Part shown: in pieces, positions 24,138-35,500 of the stretch
Numbering within the stretch: position 1 is the first letter of the stretch
Layout of the letters: each line of letters starts with the position of its first letter
Assembly: GCA_021613335.1 (NCBI GenBank)
Contig: JAJTWR010000067.1
Coordinates: forward strand, 1,016,001-1,080,000
Length of the DNA stretch: 64,000 bases
Source of the DNA: Whitmania pigra
Taxonomy: Eukaryota; Annelida; Clitellata; Hirudinida; Haemopidae
Reading direction: 5' to 3'
Translations under genes and position numbers: made by a program
Notes under the pieces: model-generated
What the model saw: only the letters and a program-made list of their open reading frames with translations
What the model was told of the DNA's origin: nothing
Database searches by the model: none

Positions 24138-26315
24138 TATTATTATTATTATTACTAAAATTATTACAATCCATCGATTGATTTGCGATTTTTTATCATT
24201 TATAGTACAGTCCCCATGCTCACCACATCTCGGCTGTTTTTTTCCTCCATTTGGGAAAAAGTCAATGTCCCCTAAACTTCTCTTCGTCCCAAGGACAGCA
24301 GAGGTGTGAATGACATCAACAAAATTGGCCCCTATTACGTGCAGACCTACCTTAGGGTCAAGGGCACTGTCGAACTCTGGGCCAGTGGGATCTAACCCTT
24401 TGCGGTATTAATGATGTTGATAATTATGATGATGACAATTAAATCTTATTATGACTGACTTTGTCAAAATTGTAATGTAGGAAATGTTGTTACTTTGAAC
24501 GTGCTATGCTTGAAAATATTATGTACTTAATTAAAAGACCGTATTTACAGTGCAAACGCCTTATAGCAACGAGTTCGATACATGGTAAATAATGCATTAA
24601 AATAAATTAAGCAAGAGACAAAAAGTAAATAAATATCAAAATATTCCAAAGACAATTAAACTAATTTACTGCTCAAAATTGATTAACTAATTAAACATTA
24701 AATTAAAGTTGCTAATCTATTATTAAAAAAGCATGACGTCTTTAACGGACCATCCCTTTAGCCCTACTCCCTCACCTGTGATCCTACTAATCCTTTGTTG
24801 GACTTGATCCACTGCCAGGGAACAGAGGTGTGCCCCTAGGCCGAATCCAATGCACCACATCTTGTCGGTTGGAATGTCGTACTCTATGTTAATGAAGTCT
24901 ATCATTTCGCCCAAATATGCCCCGAAGCTCCTAGTATTAGAAGCCGCCATCTTGAAGTTGTCCAGGTGAGCTCCTGTCTTCCAATCGTAGATGAATACGT
25001 TTGCAGGTTCCTTAAGGGAAGTGATGGGAGGCGGTAGATTCATTGATGGCACTTAATTTCACGGTAATGAACCAACCAATCCCGTAAATTGAATGAATTT
25101 AATTAATTCTATTAGTTTAAAGTTTATTAACTATTTAATAACCACTGCACATGAAATGAAAGACTATTTTTTAAATTAGAGATGAGAGGAATGCTTAAAT
25201 TACGAACTAGTAAAGAAATACTTTAAATAGTAAAAAATAAAAATTAATGTTTACAACCGATAATTGGTATTAATAACAAAGTAACTTGAATAAATTTGAA
25301 TAGAAATAAATAACCTTTTTAAGTATGGCCTTCATCATGTCTAAGACCCACTTGTCATTGCCACTCTCCTTGTGATCGTGGACAAGAAATATAGCTCTCT
25401 GTTTTTTGTTCAATTTCAAATCCATGCTGAATAATTTATATTTAATAACTAATGTGTAGTTATAGTTAATAAGTAATAATGATAAAAAATGAAAACATGT
25501 ATGACACGTATTAATAGGAATTACACCATGTAAATAGCAACTTATGTAATAATTGTGGTAGTTGTTATGGATAATTAGTTTCACACTAAGGGCCTCATTC
25601 TAGCTCCTAGGATCTAGCAAAATTAGAAAACCCCAGCTGTGTCATGATAGCTAGCGAGGCTAAATCCAAAGTTGCTTCCACACGAAATATCTAACGTAAA
25701 ATAATTAAGATAAAGTTCTATTCATCACCACCATCGTCATCATCATCATCATCGTCGTTGTCGTCATCGTCATATTACCTGATTGTTTCTTCCAGTACGA
25801 ATATCTGGGGGGTGTCGATGAACTCTCTCCTGTACAGTTTAAATGTTGGCTCTAACTTACCCTCTGGGCACATGACAAGGGGTTTGGTATACGACCTCTG
25901 GTTGTATGGATGAGTGTAATGGAAGCACCCTACGTTCTCACAGCAGGTCATTTGGTGCTTGGTTGTCTGGCTAGCCAATTGTTCCACAAGGCTGGAGGAA
26001 GAAGAGAATGTCTCCGATGATGTATTTCTTGTTTGTAACTTGCATGTCTATCCCGCTATTTCAACAATCAGCCATTCAGAAGCCATTCCTCAAATACACA
26101 ATCCATTCCGTTTGTTCCGATATCCCTTTACTCCGGTGGAGTCAAGGTAATGATAGTAATATTTATTTCGCCTATATATTTTCTTTGCATTTCTAAGGGG
26201 CAAAGTTGAAGCTGTTGGCCAACTAACATTAATGTATTTATTACTGGTGCTACAAATACCTATGTATTTACCTTAACATTAGAATGTCAGTGAATATGCA
26301 TAAAATCCTCTTCAT
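23331..26315 (-). CDS. Pancreatic-lipase-family protein, predicted catalytically inactive (7 exons, 355 aa)
   Basis: Seven exons splice in phase on the minus strand: 26315-26272, 25991-25779, 25426-25315, 25010-24776, 24397-24224, 23918-23812 and 23513-23331 (TGA at 23333-23331). The product starts [14 protein letters not shown], a signal-peptide-like N-terminus, so it is probably secreted. Family hallmarks appear in order: CCENVGCF near residue 30, RAIFLVHD near 96, NVFIYDW at 127-133, [17 protein letters not shown] near 146, ISRITGLDPTGP (Asp204), [32 protein letters not shown] (His266) and MGYNADKY with PFC near the end. The usual GHSLG nucleophile elbow reads GFGLG, so the catalytic Ser is Gly180, while the family Asp and His are kept. 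The lid between the two Cys is very short. There is no PLAT domain, and the length is normal for invertebrate single-domain members. Intron 5 holds a (TTA)n array. NOP10 lies divergently 936 bp upstream. The open frame argues for a functional non-enzymatic role, such as binding or yolk-type storage, rather than a pseudogene. Exon 1 is the least certain exon. Confidence 0.88.
24049..24160. repeat. (TTA)n microsatellite in intron 5 of the lipase-like gene
   Basis: About 35 TTA units with one slip at 24133. It falls entirely within the intron bounded by 24223 and 23919. Confidence 0.95.
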
Positions 26316-27251
26316 TTTTTTCGGGCAACTTTGTTAACAGACTCCAAAGATTGTGGACTGCAGTGGGAACACCCAAACAAGCCATTAAGTTATCTTCATC
26401 AGTCATGCATTTTTGTTTATTCAAACTTAATAGTTATTTTGAAAACTATCAATGTCATGAAGCACATTGATTATCATGATTATCTCATTATTCATAATGA
26501 GGTTAGGATGTCTAACGTAATGGTGATTGACCAGCGATAACATTATCTGAACGCACCATCTAAAACTTAAAAAGTTTGCGAGCATATTCAAAAGGTAATT
26601 TTCTAATCGATTGCAACCTAGACATTTGTTAAAAATTACAATTTATAGAATTTAAATAAGTTGTACTAGTTGTCAGGAGCATGGACTCCTACATATATGC
26701 ATAAATTTAGGAGTCCATGTCAGGAGCGATAAGCATTTGATAAGCTTTAAAGCTGCTAAGTCATAATCAATTTTAGCGAGTTAAAAGTTATGAATAATTT
26801 TGGAATAATAATTTAATAAACAAAAATTAAAATATCAAATATTTGAATGTTACAGTGACTTTTCTCAGAATAAAAGCTCACTAAAATTATTACATTGTCT
26901 GGCTTTCTAACTCGCTACTTATATTTTATACGCTTTCTTTTTTAAGTCTATTTTATAACGTTTGAAAAAACTTTAAATATCGGCTAATTATACGTGTAAT
27001 TTTCTGAATCGTCACTAAAAATACTTTTTGGAATTCTAAGTCAAATTTGTTAAAATAATTGAAATTTAAAACAAATAAGCACAATTATAAATTTTATTAT
27101 TTTATTGCAAATTTTTAAAATTTTATTTAATAACAAATACACCAATTGCTTCACTAATCGTCTTTGGCAAATGAATTTTTGTGGGCGATAAGTTTGGAAA
27201 TTGCTGTAAACAATCTCGTGAGTACGAACCGACGGAAAAAACAAGAATACA
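26316..27251. promoter_or_regulatory. Divergent intergenic/promoter region between lipase-like gene and NOP10
   Basis: This 936-bp AT-rich gap separates two start codons pointing in opposite directions, so both promoters must lie in it unless untranslated exons extend further. A perfect 12-bp hairpin with flanking 10-bp direct repeats sits at 26671-26727. I could not identify a TATA box or other core element with confidence. Confidence 0.45.
26671..26727. repeat. Hairpin with flanking direct repeats in the divergent promoter region
   Basis: CATGGACTCCTA (26680-26691) is perfectly inverted at 26708-26719 around a 16-nt AT-rich loop. TGTCAGGAGC occurs directly on each side (26671-26680 and 26718-26727). 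Confidence 0.85.
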
Positions 27252-27639
27252 ATGTTTCTTATGTACTATTTGAACGATAATGGCCAAAGGGTTTACACTC
27301 TTAAGGTTAGTTATTTGATGAAACTTAAATTATCATGTTTATAACTTCTTAATCGTGTCGACAAATAACGCTGAATATGTTGTTACAAGTTAATTTATCG
27401 TCGCCACCATTTTAATAATTGCAATTAAATTAATTAGGGCTTTAAATGTTAATTCTAAATAACGTTTTAATATTTTGCAGAAGGAGCTCCCTAATTCCGA
27501 TGAACATACGCTATCGGCACACCCAGCAAGATTTTCTCCAGATGACAAATATTCCAAGGAAAGACTTGACTTCAAGCTAAGGTTTGGATACATCGAACCA
27601 CCAGCAGATGCCAAGAAGGCAAGACTGGCACAGAAATGA
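27252..27639 (+). CDS. NOP10: H/ACA ribonucleoprotein complex subunit NOP10 (2 exons, 70 aa)
   Basis: Exon 1 is 27252-27305 (ATG to AAG before gttagt). Exon 2 is 27481-27639, after a tattttgcag acceptor. The product begins [18 protein letters not shown] and contains the family signature [14 protein letters not shown], which is nearly identical to animal NOP10. NOP10 is the small core subunit of H/ACA snoRNPs and telomerase RNP. It bridges dyskerin/NAP57 and the guide RNA for pseudouridylation in the nucleolus and Cajal bodies. The protein is 70 aa against about 64 in human: the linker after the first exon differs ([10 protein letters not shown]), and the C-terminal tail is longer and Ala/Lys rich. 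Polyadenylation signals lie at 27718-27723 and 27830-27835. The gene is divergent from the lipase-like gene and convergent with the fucolectin-like gene 227 bp downstream. Confidence 0.95.
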
Positions 27640-27717
27640 ATCTATTTCTACTTTGTCTCAACTTTTCTAACAAAACATGACTGAAACGCTTTGAAATTCT
27701 ATTTGTTTGGGTTTACA

Positions 27718-27723
27718 AATAAA
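27718..27723 (+). terminator. Polyadenylation signal AATAAA of NOP10
   Basis: A canonical AATAAA lies 79 bases after the NOP10 stop codon. A second one at 27830-27835 would give a 3' UTR reaching almost to the stop codon of the opposing gene. Confidence 0.6.
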
Positions 27724-27865
27724 TGTCCCTTACCTGAAAGCAAAAGTTTTTCTCAAAATAATTCAATCAAATAATTAGCCTTTAAAAAGTATCTTTAGCC
27801 AGACTGGATGTTTTTCTGGTAGTGATTGCAATAAAACTGCTATGTCTATAAGTTTTTGATTCGTA

Positions 27866-28846
27866 TCAGATGAATTGAATGTCACATATCAAAAGGCTTG
27901 CTGGGTTGCAGGGGTCGAGGAGTTGAATGCTGAAGAAGTGTCCATAGATTGGGTTGTCACAGTAGAATGTCACCAGTCCTTCCTTGATCCCTAGGGCACG
28001 ATTCGGGGAGAGCAAGCACAAGTGATTGGATGCAAATCCTGCCCTGGGTCCGAGTCTGTCGGAGTCATTTCCGACACGCACCTCAAAGTATTCTACGTCA
28101 CCTGATTATAGAAAATCAGTGTAATTTGTTTTCTGTAGTAATTTGTACTTGTAATTTTAAATCTAATTTTAATGAATAGTATAACTACTACTTTGTAAAG
28201 TCTTATATTGCAGAATTGGAAATAGCTCTAGCAATCAAATGATTTATATTAGTTGCCAGTGCCATGCACTTAATGAATTAAAATAACTAGATACTTGTAA
28301 AAATAATAATTAAAGTTAGGTAATCCAATTAAATTAATTAGAATAAATTAAACTAACAAACTATTTCTGACTGGCAATGATTTGCTCAGTCTCACCTTTC
28401 ATCTTAAACTGAGAGATTTTCCTTGGGCTATTGAAATCATATTTCCACCAGGCACCAGCAGAGAAGCCTGTCTGGGCACAGGTCTTGTCCAAACCATCGA
28501 TGGCAAGTTGGCATTCTTTGTAGTTGAAGGTTGATGACTGTACGCACCCTGAAAGGAAAGAAAAATTATTTGAGAAAGGCTGCCCTTGCTCGTCTCACTT
28601 ATATAATTTCTTGAATTCCTTCAATGAATTGTCTCAAATTATTGAAAAATTAATTTAACATCATTCATCTCCAGAAAATCGCATTAGCTGTTACAAAGTC
28701 AATGCAGAAAATGCCAATATATCATTAGTTCCATCTTGATCATAATCTTTCTGCAAGAGCTTCTCATTTTGGATATGAAATAAAAAGTTGAAAGACAGGA
28801 TATAACCCTAAAATGCACTAACTAGAATAAATAGAATGCTAATCAT
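27866..28846 (-). CDS. Small fucolectin / F5-8 type C (FTP-like) domain protein
   Basis: Two firm exons, 28548-28396 and 28101-27866 (TGA at 27868-27866), join in phase. They encode a discoidin-fold lectin-like domain: CVQSSTFNY, CQLAIDGLDKTCAQTGFSAGAWWKYDF, then VEYFEVRVGND, and finally FFSIQLLDPCNP with LLICDIQF. These match the WW..D, EVRVGN and terminal L.-C-.-V/I blocks of fucose-binding FTP domains. The strand between WWKYDF and FEVRVGN is short, and the usual R-x-D-x-CC loop that helps bind fucose is absent, so sugar binding is uncertain. A candidate first exon at 28846-28819 (MISILFILV, phase 1, weak donor gtgcat) would give a 138-aa secreted protein. That exon is tentative, and only the two downstream exons are well supported. 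The gene is tail-to-tail with NOP10. Confidence 0.72.
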
Positions 28847-28859
28847 AATTCGCAAGGGA

Positions 28860-29335
28860 TCAAGTAAATATCGATTTGTTTGAAAAAAAGCTAATTAATC
28901 ATTCATTAAATAGTGAGTTCGTCCATTGTTTTTCATGGATTTACTTGGTGAACAATTGAACCATTTGCACTGCAGATGCTAACATTTAGGTCTATTTATA
29001 ATTTTTCAAAAAGGGTAAATAATTATAATATTTTTTATTGTCTATTAATGCTTCGAGTGCTAGACAATGCTTTGGGTCTCGTCCCTTCATAGAAATTTAT
29101 CCGGCACAGCAAAAATTTATTTGTGCAAGCTTTGGTGGCATATTCGAAATGAAGAAGTTTGGGGTTAAAAGTTAATTTGATTTTAATCGTAAATTCCATC
29201 GGCGACCATTCCTAAAATCGTTAAACGATTATTTTGTCCAGATAAACAATCCCACAAATACTATCGCAATACTAATTATATTAATGCAATAACATGATAG
29301 CTAGGGGGTGATCTAAAATAGTGTGACATAGGTTT
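28860..29335. other. AT-rich intergenic stretch
   Basis: No open frame or repeat family recognised between the fucolectin-like gene and the LINE fragment. Confidence 0.4.
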
Positions 29336-29339
29336 ATTT

Positions 29340-30665
29340 GTTTTGATGAGGTCCGCAGGTTGATCAGCTCTCTCCCCAGCAAGCAATGTGGCTTTAACCC
29401 CGTTCCAACTTGGCTACTCAAAAACTTTCCCATCTATTATTTCCTTATCTCATCAATAAATTGTTATCTTCAGGCCAATTTCGTAGATTCTTCAAAGAAA
29501 TATAAGTTTGACTTATAATTAAAAAGTCTACTCCTGACCCACAACTACCTTTATCTTGCGGACCAATTTCAAATCCCCGCATCAGACATGGAGTACTTGA
29601 TACTCGTACTTGGATCTCTAGTACTTGCTTCCATTTTATTGAAAAGCATGTTTATTGACACTTATTTGCATAGTTAGACTTGTGAAGTGAAACTTAGAAA
29701 GATTATAAGTTACTTCCTATGCAGATTGTTTTACATGCAACCGATTAAATTCCATCGTTTAATGTACGAGAATTTTGCTTGTAATGCATCTTCTTTCTAT
29801 GTTGTTTAATGCTTATAATCAATGGCGTCACCAGGGTTGGTGTCAACCCTGACAAGACGGAGGCAATATGCTTTGGTTCTGCTACTGTGTTACCATCCTT
29901 CGCAGACAGTCAGAAGCCTCGACTTGACACATCTCTGATGATGAATCCTCAACTTAATTGGGTTGCTGCAGTCTGTTGTGCCAGGCTTTGCGTCCTCAAG
30001 GAGGTTAAACCATTCGTCTCATTCATATCCATTCACATTCATTCATATCGAATTTTCATATCCCTCATAGTTCAACTCATCTTCTCAAAGCTTGATTACT
30101 GCAATTTGATTCCTGCAAACGTCAACTGCCAAATTCTCCACACTCTTCAAGCAGTCACGAATGTTCTCAAGTGGAAAATCTTCCGATCGCATCACTTCTC
30201 TCCTGAGACCTCCATTAGCTAAAAGTTGAGGAAGGAATCACCTTCGAAATCTTCTTTCTAGTCTATAAGGCCGCTACGGGCAGCGCACCCCAATACATCA
30301 ATGAACTTCTGACATCTGTCCACCAGCAACACGACTCTTGTTGTTCCTATGTCCCGGACGGTCAGGCAGGTAGACCGGTCGTTCCATGTCCGCAGACCCA
30401 GGACATGAAATTCACTTTCAACCGAGGTCCTCCTTACACCGACAATAGAACATTTTAAATTTTTAATTAAAACCCACCTGTTCAGACGGTCTTATCGAAT
30501 TAATTCTAGAGTGTCTCTGCAAAATTTTTGTTTGTTTAATTGTTTTTACTCCGCTCACTCAATTGGAAGAACTGAATCGTCTGCTTTGTCTGTTGTAGTG
30601 CCTGCACATCCCTACGGGATAATTTGAGCACTCAAAAAATTGGATAAATAAATTGTAAATTATGG
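29340..30665 (+). mobile_element. Decayed non-LTR retrotransposon (LINE) fragment, reverse transcriptase part and 3' tail
   Basis: Frame-broken translations match LINE reverse transcriptase blocks in the correct order. EVRRLISSLPSKQCG and PTWLLKNF come near 29345-29430, a KKSTPDP-like segment near 29520, VNPDKTEAICFGS at about 29840-29890, SKLDYCNLI near 30090 and AAHPNTSMNF-type sequence near 30280. The element ends in GCACTCAAAAAATTGGATAAATAAAT near 30630-30655. It is 5' truncated and carries several frameshifts and an internal deletion, so it cannot be active. The ORF-2 style and short AT tail suggest a CR1/jockey-like clade, but the clade is an inference. Confidence 0.75.
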
Positions 30666-31448
30666 CCGACCCCCTCATCATCCATTTACCCACAAATTCG
30701 TTTGTGAATTATTTCATCTATGCAATTATTGTATGTTTATTATGCATTTTTCATAGGATTTATTTGTGTTTACTTGTGAATTTATGGCAATTACAGCATT
30801 TGCCTCAACATTTTCTAAATAATTGATTTTCAGATTTTTCAGATTTTCAGCCTTTAATCTTAAATTTGAGAATTTCCTAAAAAACATTGAAACATTGAAA
30901 ACAATCATTTTAACCTTGGCATTCCACCAGCTCCAACAAGCGGCAGAATCCGAGAAATGTCCACAACAAGGAATTCATTCTGCTAGAAGAATCCAATTAT
31001 ATTTGATCAAAGGCAACATTACTAATAACTACTTAATCGCAATTATTAATTTTATTTATTATTCATGACGATTGACTTATAATGATATAAAAACTTGATT
31101 ATTTTAAACTTAATGATTATTAGTTTGTTAGTCGTATGTTGGTTATTATATATAATTTTGAGCCTTTTCTCAAATTATGATATAAAAATGAAAAAATCCG
31201 GGCGATCATTCATCTGTTCATTCATTCTTTCCATCGTGGTCGATTCAAAGAATTCTCCCAACCGTTCAGATAAAGAATTTCTCGGAAAAAATCGATTCCA
31301 TCTTTACATAACTAAAATTTTAAGTGACAGAATAAATAATTATTCAATCGAATATATCGAAATTGCGATGTCTGTTTTCTTTTAAAAAAACCCACCTGAC
31401 AAATTCTCACCGATCAAATGATCGCATTGAATTCATTAATACAATTTA

Positions 31449-31526
31449 TTTATTCATTATTCTAATTTATTCACTCGACCATGACCAAAAAATGCGAATT
31501 AAAAGTGCTAACCTGAGAAATAAACT
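31449..31526 (+). repeat. Dispersed duplication, copy A
   Basis: ATTCACTCGACCATGACCAA and AAAAGTGCTAACCTGAGAAA recur with few changes at 32592-32670. Confidence 0.75.
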
Positions 31527-32591
31527 AGCAAGTGAATTTCCAAAGCTGAATTATCCGCTGAGCGTCACCTGTGCGAGGCATTATGACGACTCCTCAAACA
31601 GATTGATTGTTCCGTCTCTTCCATTCCTTCATTCCATCAACCTCAGAAATTCTTCACCATGGATTGGCTTTTTTTGGCTGGCAGGGAAAGACTTTTGCCA
31701 AGACCGCCATGCAATTATTTTGGGTCCGTCGGGTTTTAAAATATTAAAATATCGCAATAAAGACGTTTTTTTTTAACTTTTCATTACCATTGGAGCCTGC
31801 ATATTTCCACTAAAATTTTCCAGAAATCCGAATCTGGTAAATATAATGTTGTCAGTAATAAAAAAATGTTATGCGATGGAATATTATATAATACAAATTT
31901 GTTAAATAAAATGTTATTTAACTTCCAACTTTTATTACAACGCTCGTTTGAAATCGGCAGAAAAACATCAGTGGTCAGGACAGAGGGTTTATGAGAAGTT
32001 AACCCTTCCTATGAATAATAAGTTTATTATTAGTCCTCGTTATTAATAGTAAAGGGCGATAATAAAAACATCATTATGACGGGACCAAATATGCAGGCCA
32101 TTAGGCAGGGCAGTCACAGGTTACTGTGCCATGTCACTTTGGTAATGGAAAAACAAAGAAGGTCATGAGTGTATTTTTTATACTTTAGAATCCGGCGGAT
32201 CCCAAAAACATTTGTCCCTTGGCACTTGTCCTTTGACCCTTCTATCGTCGGCCCTGGACATACCGATACACCCATATCATCTCTAACCCGTGTTTCGTGA
32301 CTTGCAGTAATAATTTCTTGAACACTTTAGAGAAACACATTTTGTTTTTACAAGACAAGAAGAAAAACACATTGTTTTGTTAAAAGAACTACAACAACAG
32401 CAACAACGGCATCAAAAGTACAAATTGTAGAAGAGAAATTGTATTTTAGAAAAGTTAAAAAATGCTTTTTTAAAACTAATAAGCACTACAGAAATTTAAT
32501 TGACTTTGTTGAAAACCTGAACGATATCCTAAAAACATTTCTCCAGAAATCTACAAAGCCAGTAGATCGTCAGTAGGTTTGAAATAAATTT

Positions 32592-32670
32592 CATTATTTT
32601 CAATCATTGTTCTAAATTATTCACTCGACTATGACTAAACCGGCGATTTAAAAGTGCTAACCTGAGAAAT
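32592..32670 (+). repeat. Dispersed duplication, copy B
   Basis: ATTCACTCGACTATGACTAA and AAAAGTGCTAACCTGAGAAA match copy A about 1.14 kb upstream. Confidence 0.75.
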
Positions 32671-32763
32671 ATTAAATACATTACAGTAGTATCACAGTAA
32701 TTACTATAATTATCATGTAATGTCTTAATTATAAATATAATTTAACATTAAGTAATGTGACTA

Positions 32764-33027
<264 letters not shown>

Positions 33028-33355
33028 GTGTAATATTTTGTATGAATGTCGACTAACAAAAGTAAAATTATTATTATAAAGAATGAAAGTATTATAATGT
33101 ATCATCATTTGACTTTAGAATTATGGGAGACATTTTCTTGATTCCAACAATATTTAATGGGATTTGTAAGCAAATATAATTCAAGAATTCTAGTTAATGG
33201 TGGCACAAATAATCTCCCAAGTAGCCATGAAAGACTTTCGCTCGTAAATCATAGGAGAAAACAAAACAAGCTGAAAAAGGCGTCAGAAAATGGCGCACTA
33301 TTTTGCAGAAATTGCTGTAACTCTCTAAATTGTCGTTCAAAAAAATGGCTGCGTT

Positions 33356-33482
33356 CCATTACCATCATCATCATCATTGTCATCATCGTCATCGTCGTCG
33401 TTATCGTCGTCGTCATCATCGTGGTCGTCATCATCTTCGTCGTCGTCGTCGTCATCATCATCATCATCATCATAATCATCGT
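33356..33482. repeat. (CAT/CGT)n microsatellite
   Basis: CAT trinucleotides with interspersed CGT blocks. Confidence 0.9.
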
Positions 33483-33539
33483 CATAGTCGTCATTGTTGT
33501 TTCTTTACCAAATACATATTTATTCATTTGAATTTGTTG

Positions 33540-35500
33540 AAAAGGTTCGATTTCACCAAAGACAATGGAAACGATGATGAACGCCGTTGCATAAATCGTC
33601 TGCCATTTTCTAAGGAGTTAGCTGCAATGCTGAACATTCTTCACTACGGTTTTAATTTCCATTACGCCGAAAACTATTGGCACGAGGACAATAATACGCA
33701 CGATTTTCAATACCTCATAATATTTATAACATGAAGTTTCACGTTAACAAGTGATTATGCAAATTATGAATTAATGAAGCAGTGGATCCGACTTAATACA
33801 TCAACAAGTAGGTCGATAATGAGTACGTGATGATACCCAGTCACGCATTCCCGCCCTTTGCTGACTTTTGGTATTCAATTCTCATAGTTGCAGACACTGA
33901 ATCATTCTTTCTATCACAATGGACAGGAAACTGCAGCATCTAGATCGATCTCAGACGTTACGAAATGAGTAGCGAGTCTCCTCCAAAACCTGTGCGATTT
34001 TCTTTTTTATAATGATAAGTATTATCTTTATATTATTATAATGATAAGTATTACCTTGTAATGATAAGTATCATCTTATAAACATCACGCTGTTGTTGTT
34101 GTGTAGATCCTATTTGTGTCATTTGTGAAAAAATGCACTTAAAAAAGTTCGATCTGTTTGGACGTCATTTGAGCTTTTACCAAGGTATACGCTCTCGCTC
34201 ACCTGATGAAATGACTTTTTTATTTTAAAGTCAAAGGGGTCAGCATTATCACCTCCACCTCTAATGACGCCCTGCTAATAACCCATTCGAATGGCTTTGT
34301 ATGGTTGAACCACGTTAACGAACATTGCTCCGATCCTAGAACGTTAAGGTCTTTGGATGAAAAAATGTATTAAAATTCACCCAATAGCTAATAATAAGAC
34401 AGTCGAATCACACTAATAATTACATGCAACAGCATTTATTTTTTTCCACATTTCTTTTAACATCGTGTTGGCAATTTTGAATTCTTCCATCATCGACGAC
34501 AATGCTCTTCGATTCACGGTCGCGGTGAGCAAAAATGTTTTCTCCGTGAATGGATGGAATATGGGGTTGACATTCCTAAACAAAGCACCGCGGACAATGC
34601 GAAATTCCGATCGATCCGAAAAAATGTTCACCCATTCATCGTCTTATAGAAGGTTTTCAATTTGCCAACGCTTTTCCCGGACTTTTAGTTTAACTTCAGA
34701 ATCAATAGAATTAGTAACTGATTCACTTGAAAATTTAACATGGAGAAAAGATTCCTTTTGTCTATCCTTTCAATCGATGTCTTTCTCGAATATGTTTGAG
34801 CCGATTGTATTTATGATTCTAAGAGCTGGTCGAATGGAAAAGTGAGACATACACTGAAACATGAGCAATCGAATGCTTTGGGACGCAGTTATAGAAAGTC
34901 ATCGAAAGAGACAGACCCCCGTAGAGACAGAGACAGAAGACGGAATGAATGGCGGAGAGAACAGACACCTCGATGTGAGAGTTCGCTTGCACCTGATTCC
35001 TTGTTTAAGAACCTTCAATTTTCTCCAAGCTTCATCATTATCAGCGATTAAAGGCATATGTTATCATCGGGCACTCTGTAATTATTTCAACTGTTATTCT
35101 GGGGGAAGGGTTCTATCCCCTCCTTCGATGTCTCAAACCCCTTTGAAAATCGATGGTTCTCCTCGTTTTCCTCATTTTTATAGAACATTTCGATGGACCA
35201 TTCTCAGTAAGAACGGATCCCTTTTTCATCGACAAAGTAGACCAAGACAGGGACGTCATTTAAGATTTTTCCAAGTGGGAGGCAAGCCCTACCACAACTT
35301 GAAAAGACGGCCTTTTTTGCTACTAGCCAAACTTCAAATAACGTCCATGCAGTCTTGGATATCTTTAGCTGGCCTATTTAGGATTTTTTTGAAAACCTTT
35401 GGGCTATTAGTGAACTCTGTTAAGTGACAAAAAATAATTTTCCACGCAACACAAACGCTATCCTTCTTAACTCCCGGCGAGAAAAGTGCTGGATCAATGT
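33540..35500. other. Unassigned stretch with modest open frames
   Basis: Frames at 34465-34845 and 34861-35427 (plus) and 34413-34631 (minus) are open, but I see no family similarity, signal peptide or phase-compatible splice partners. I cannot say whether any is coding. Confidence 0.35.

Noticed and set aside
24302..24313. IHT His232 of the lipase-like protein as the catalytic His
   Set aside because: In the family the catalytic His is in the later C-x-H-x-R/S block, here CDHESA; the IHT His is conserved but structural.
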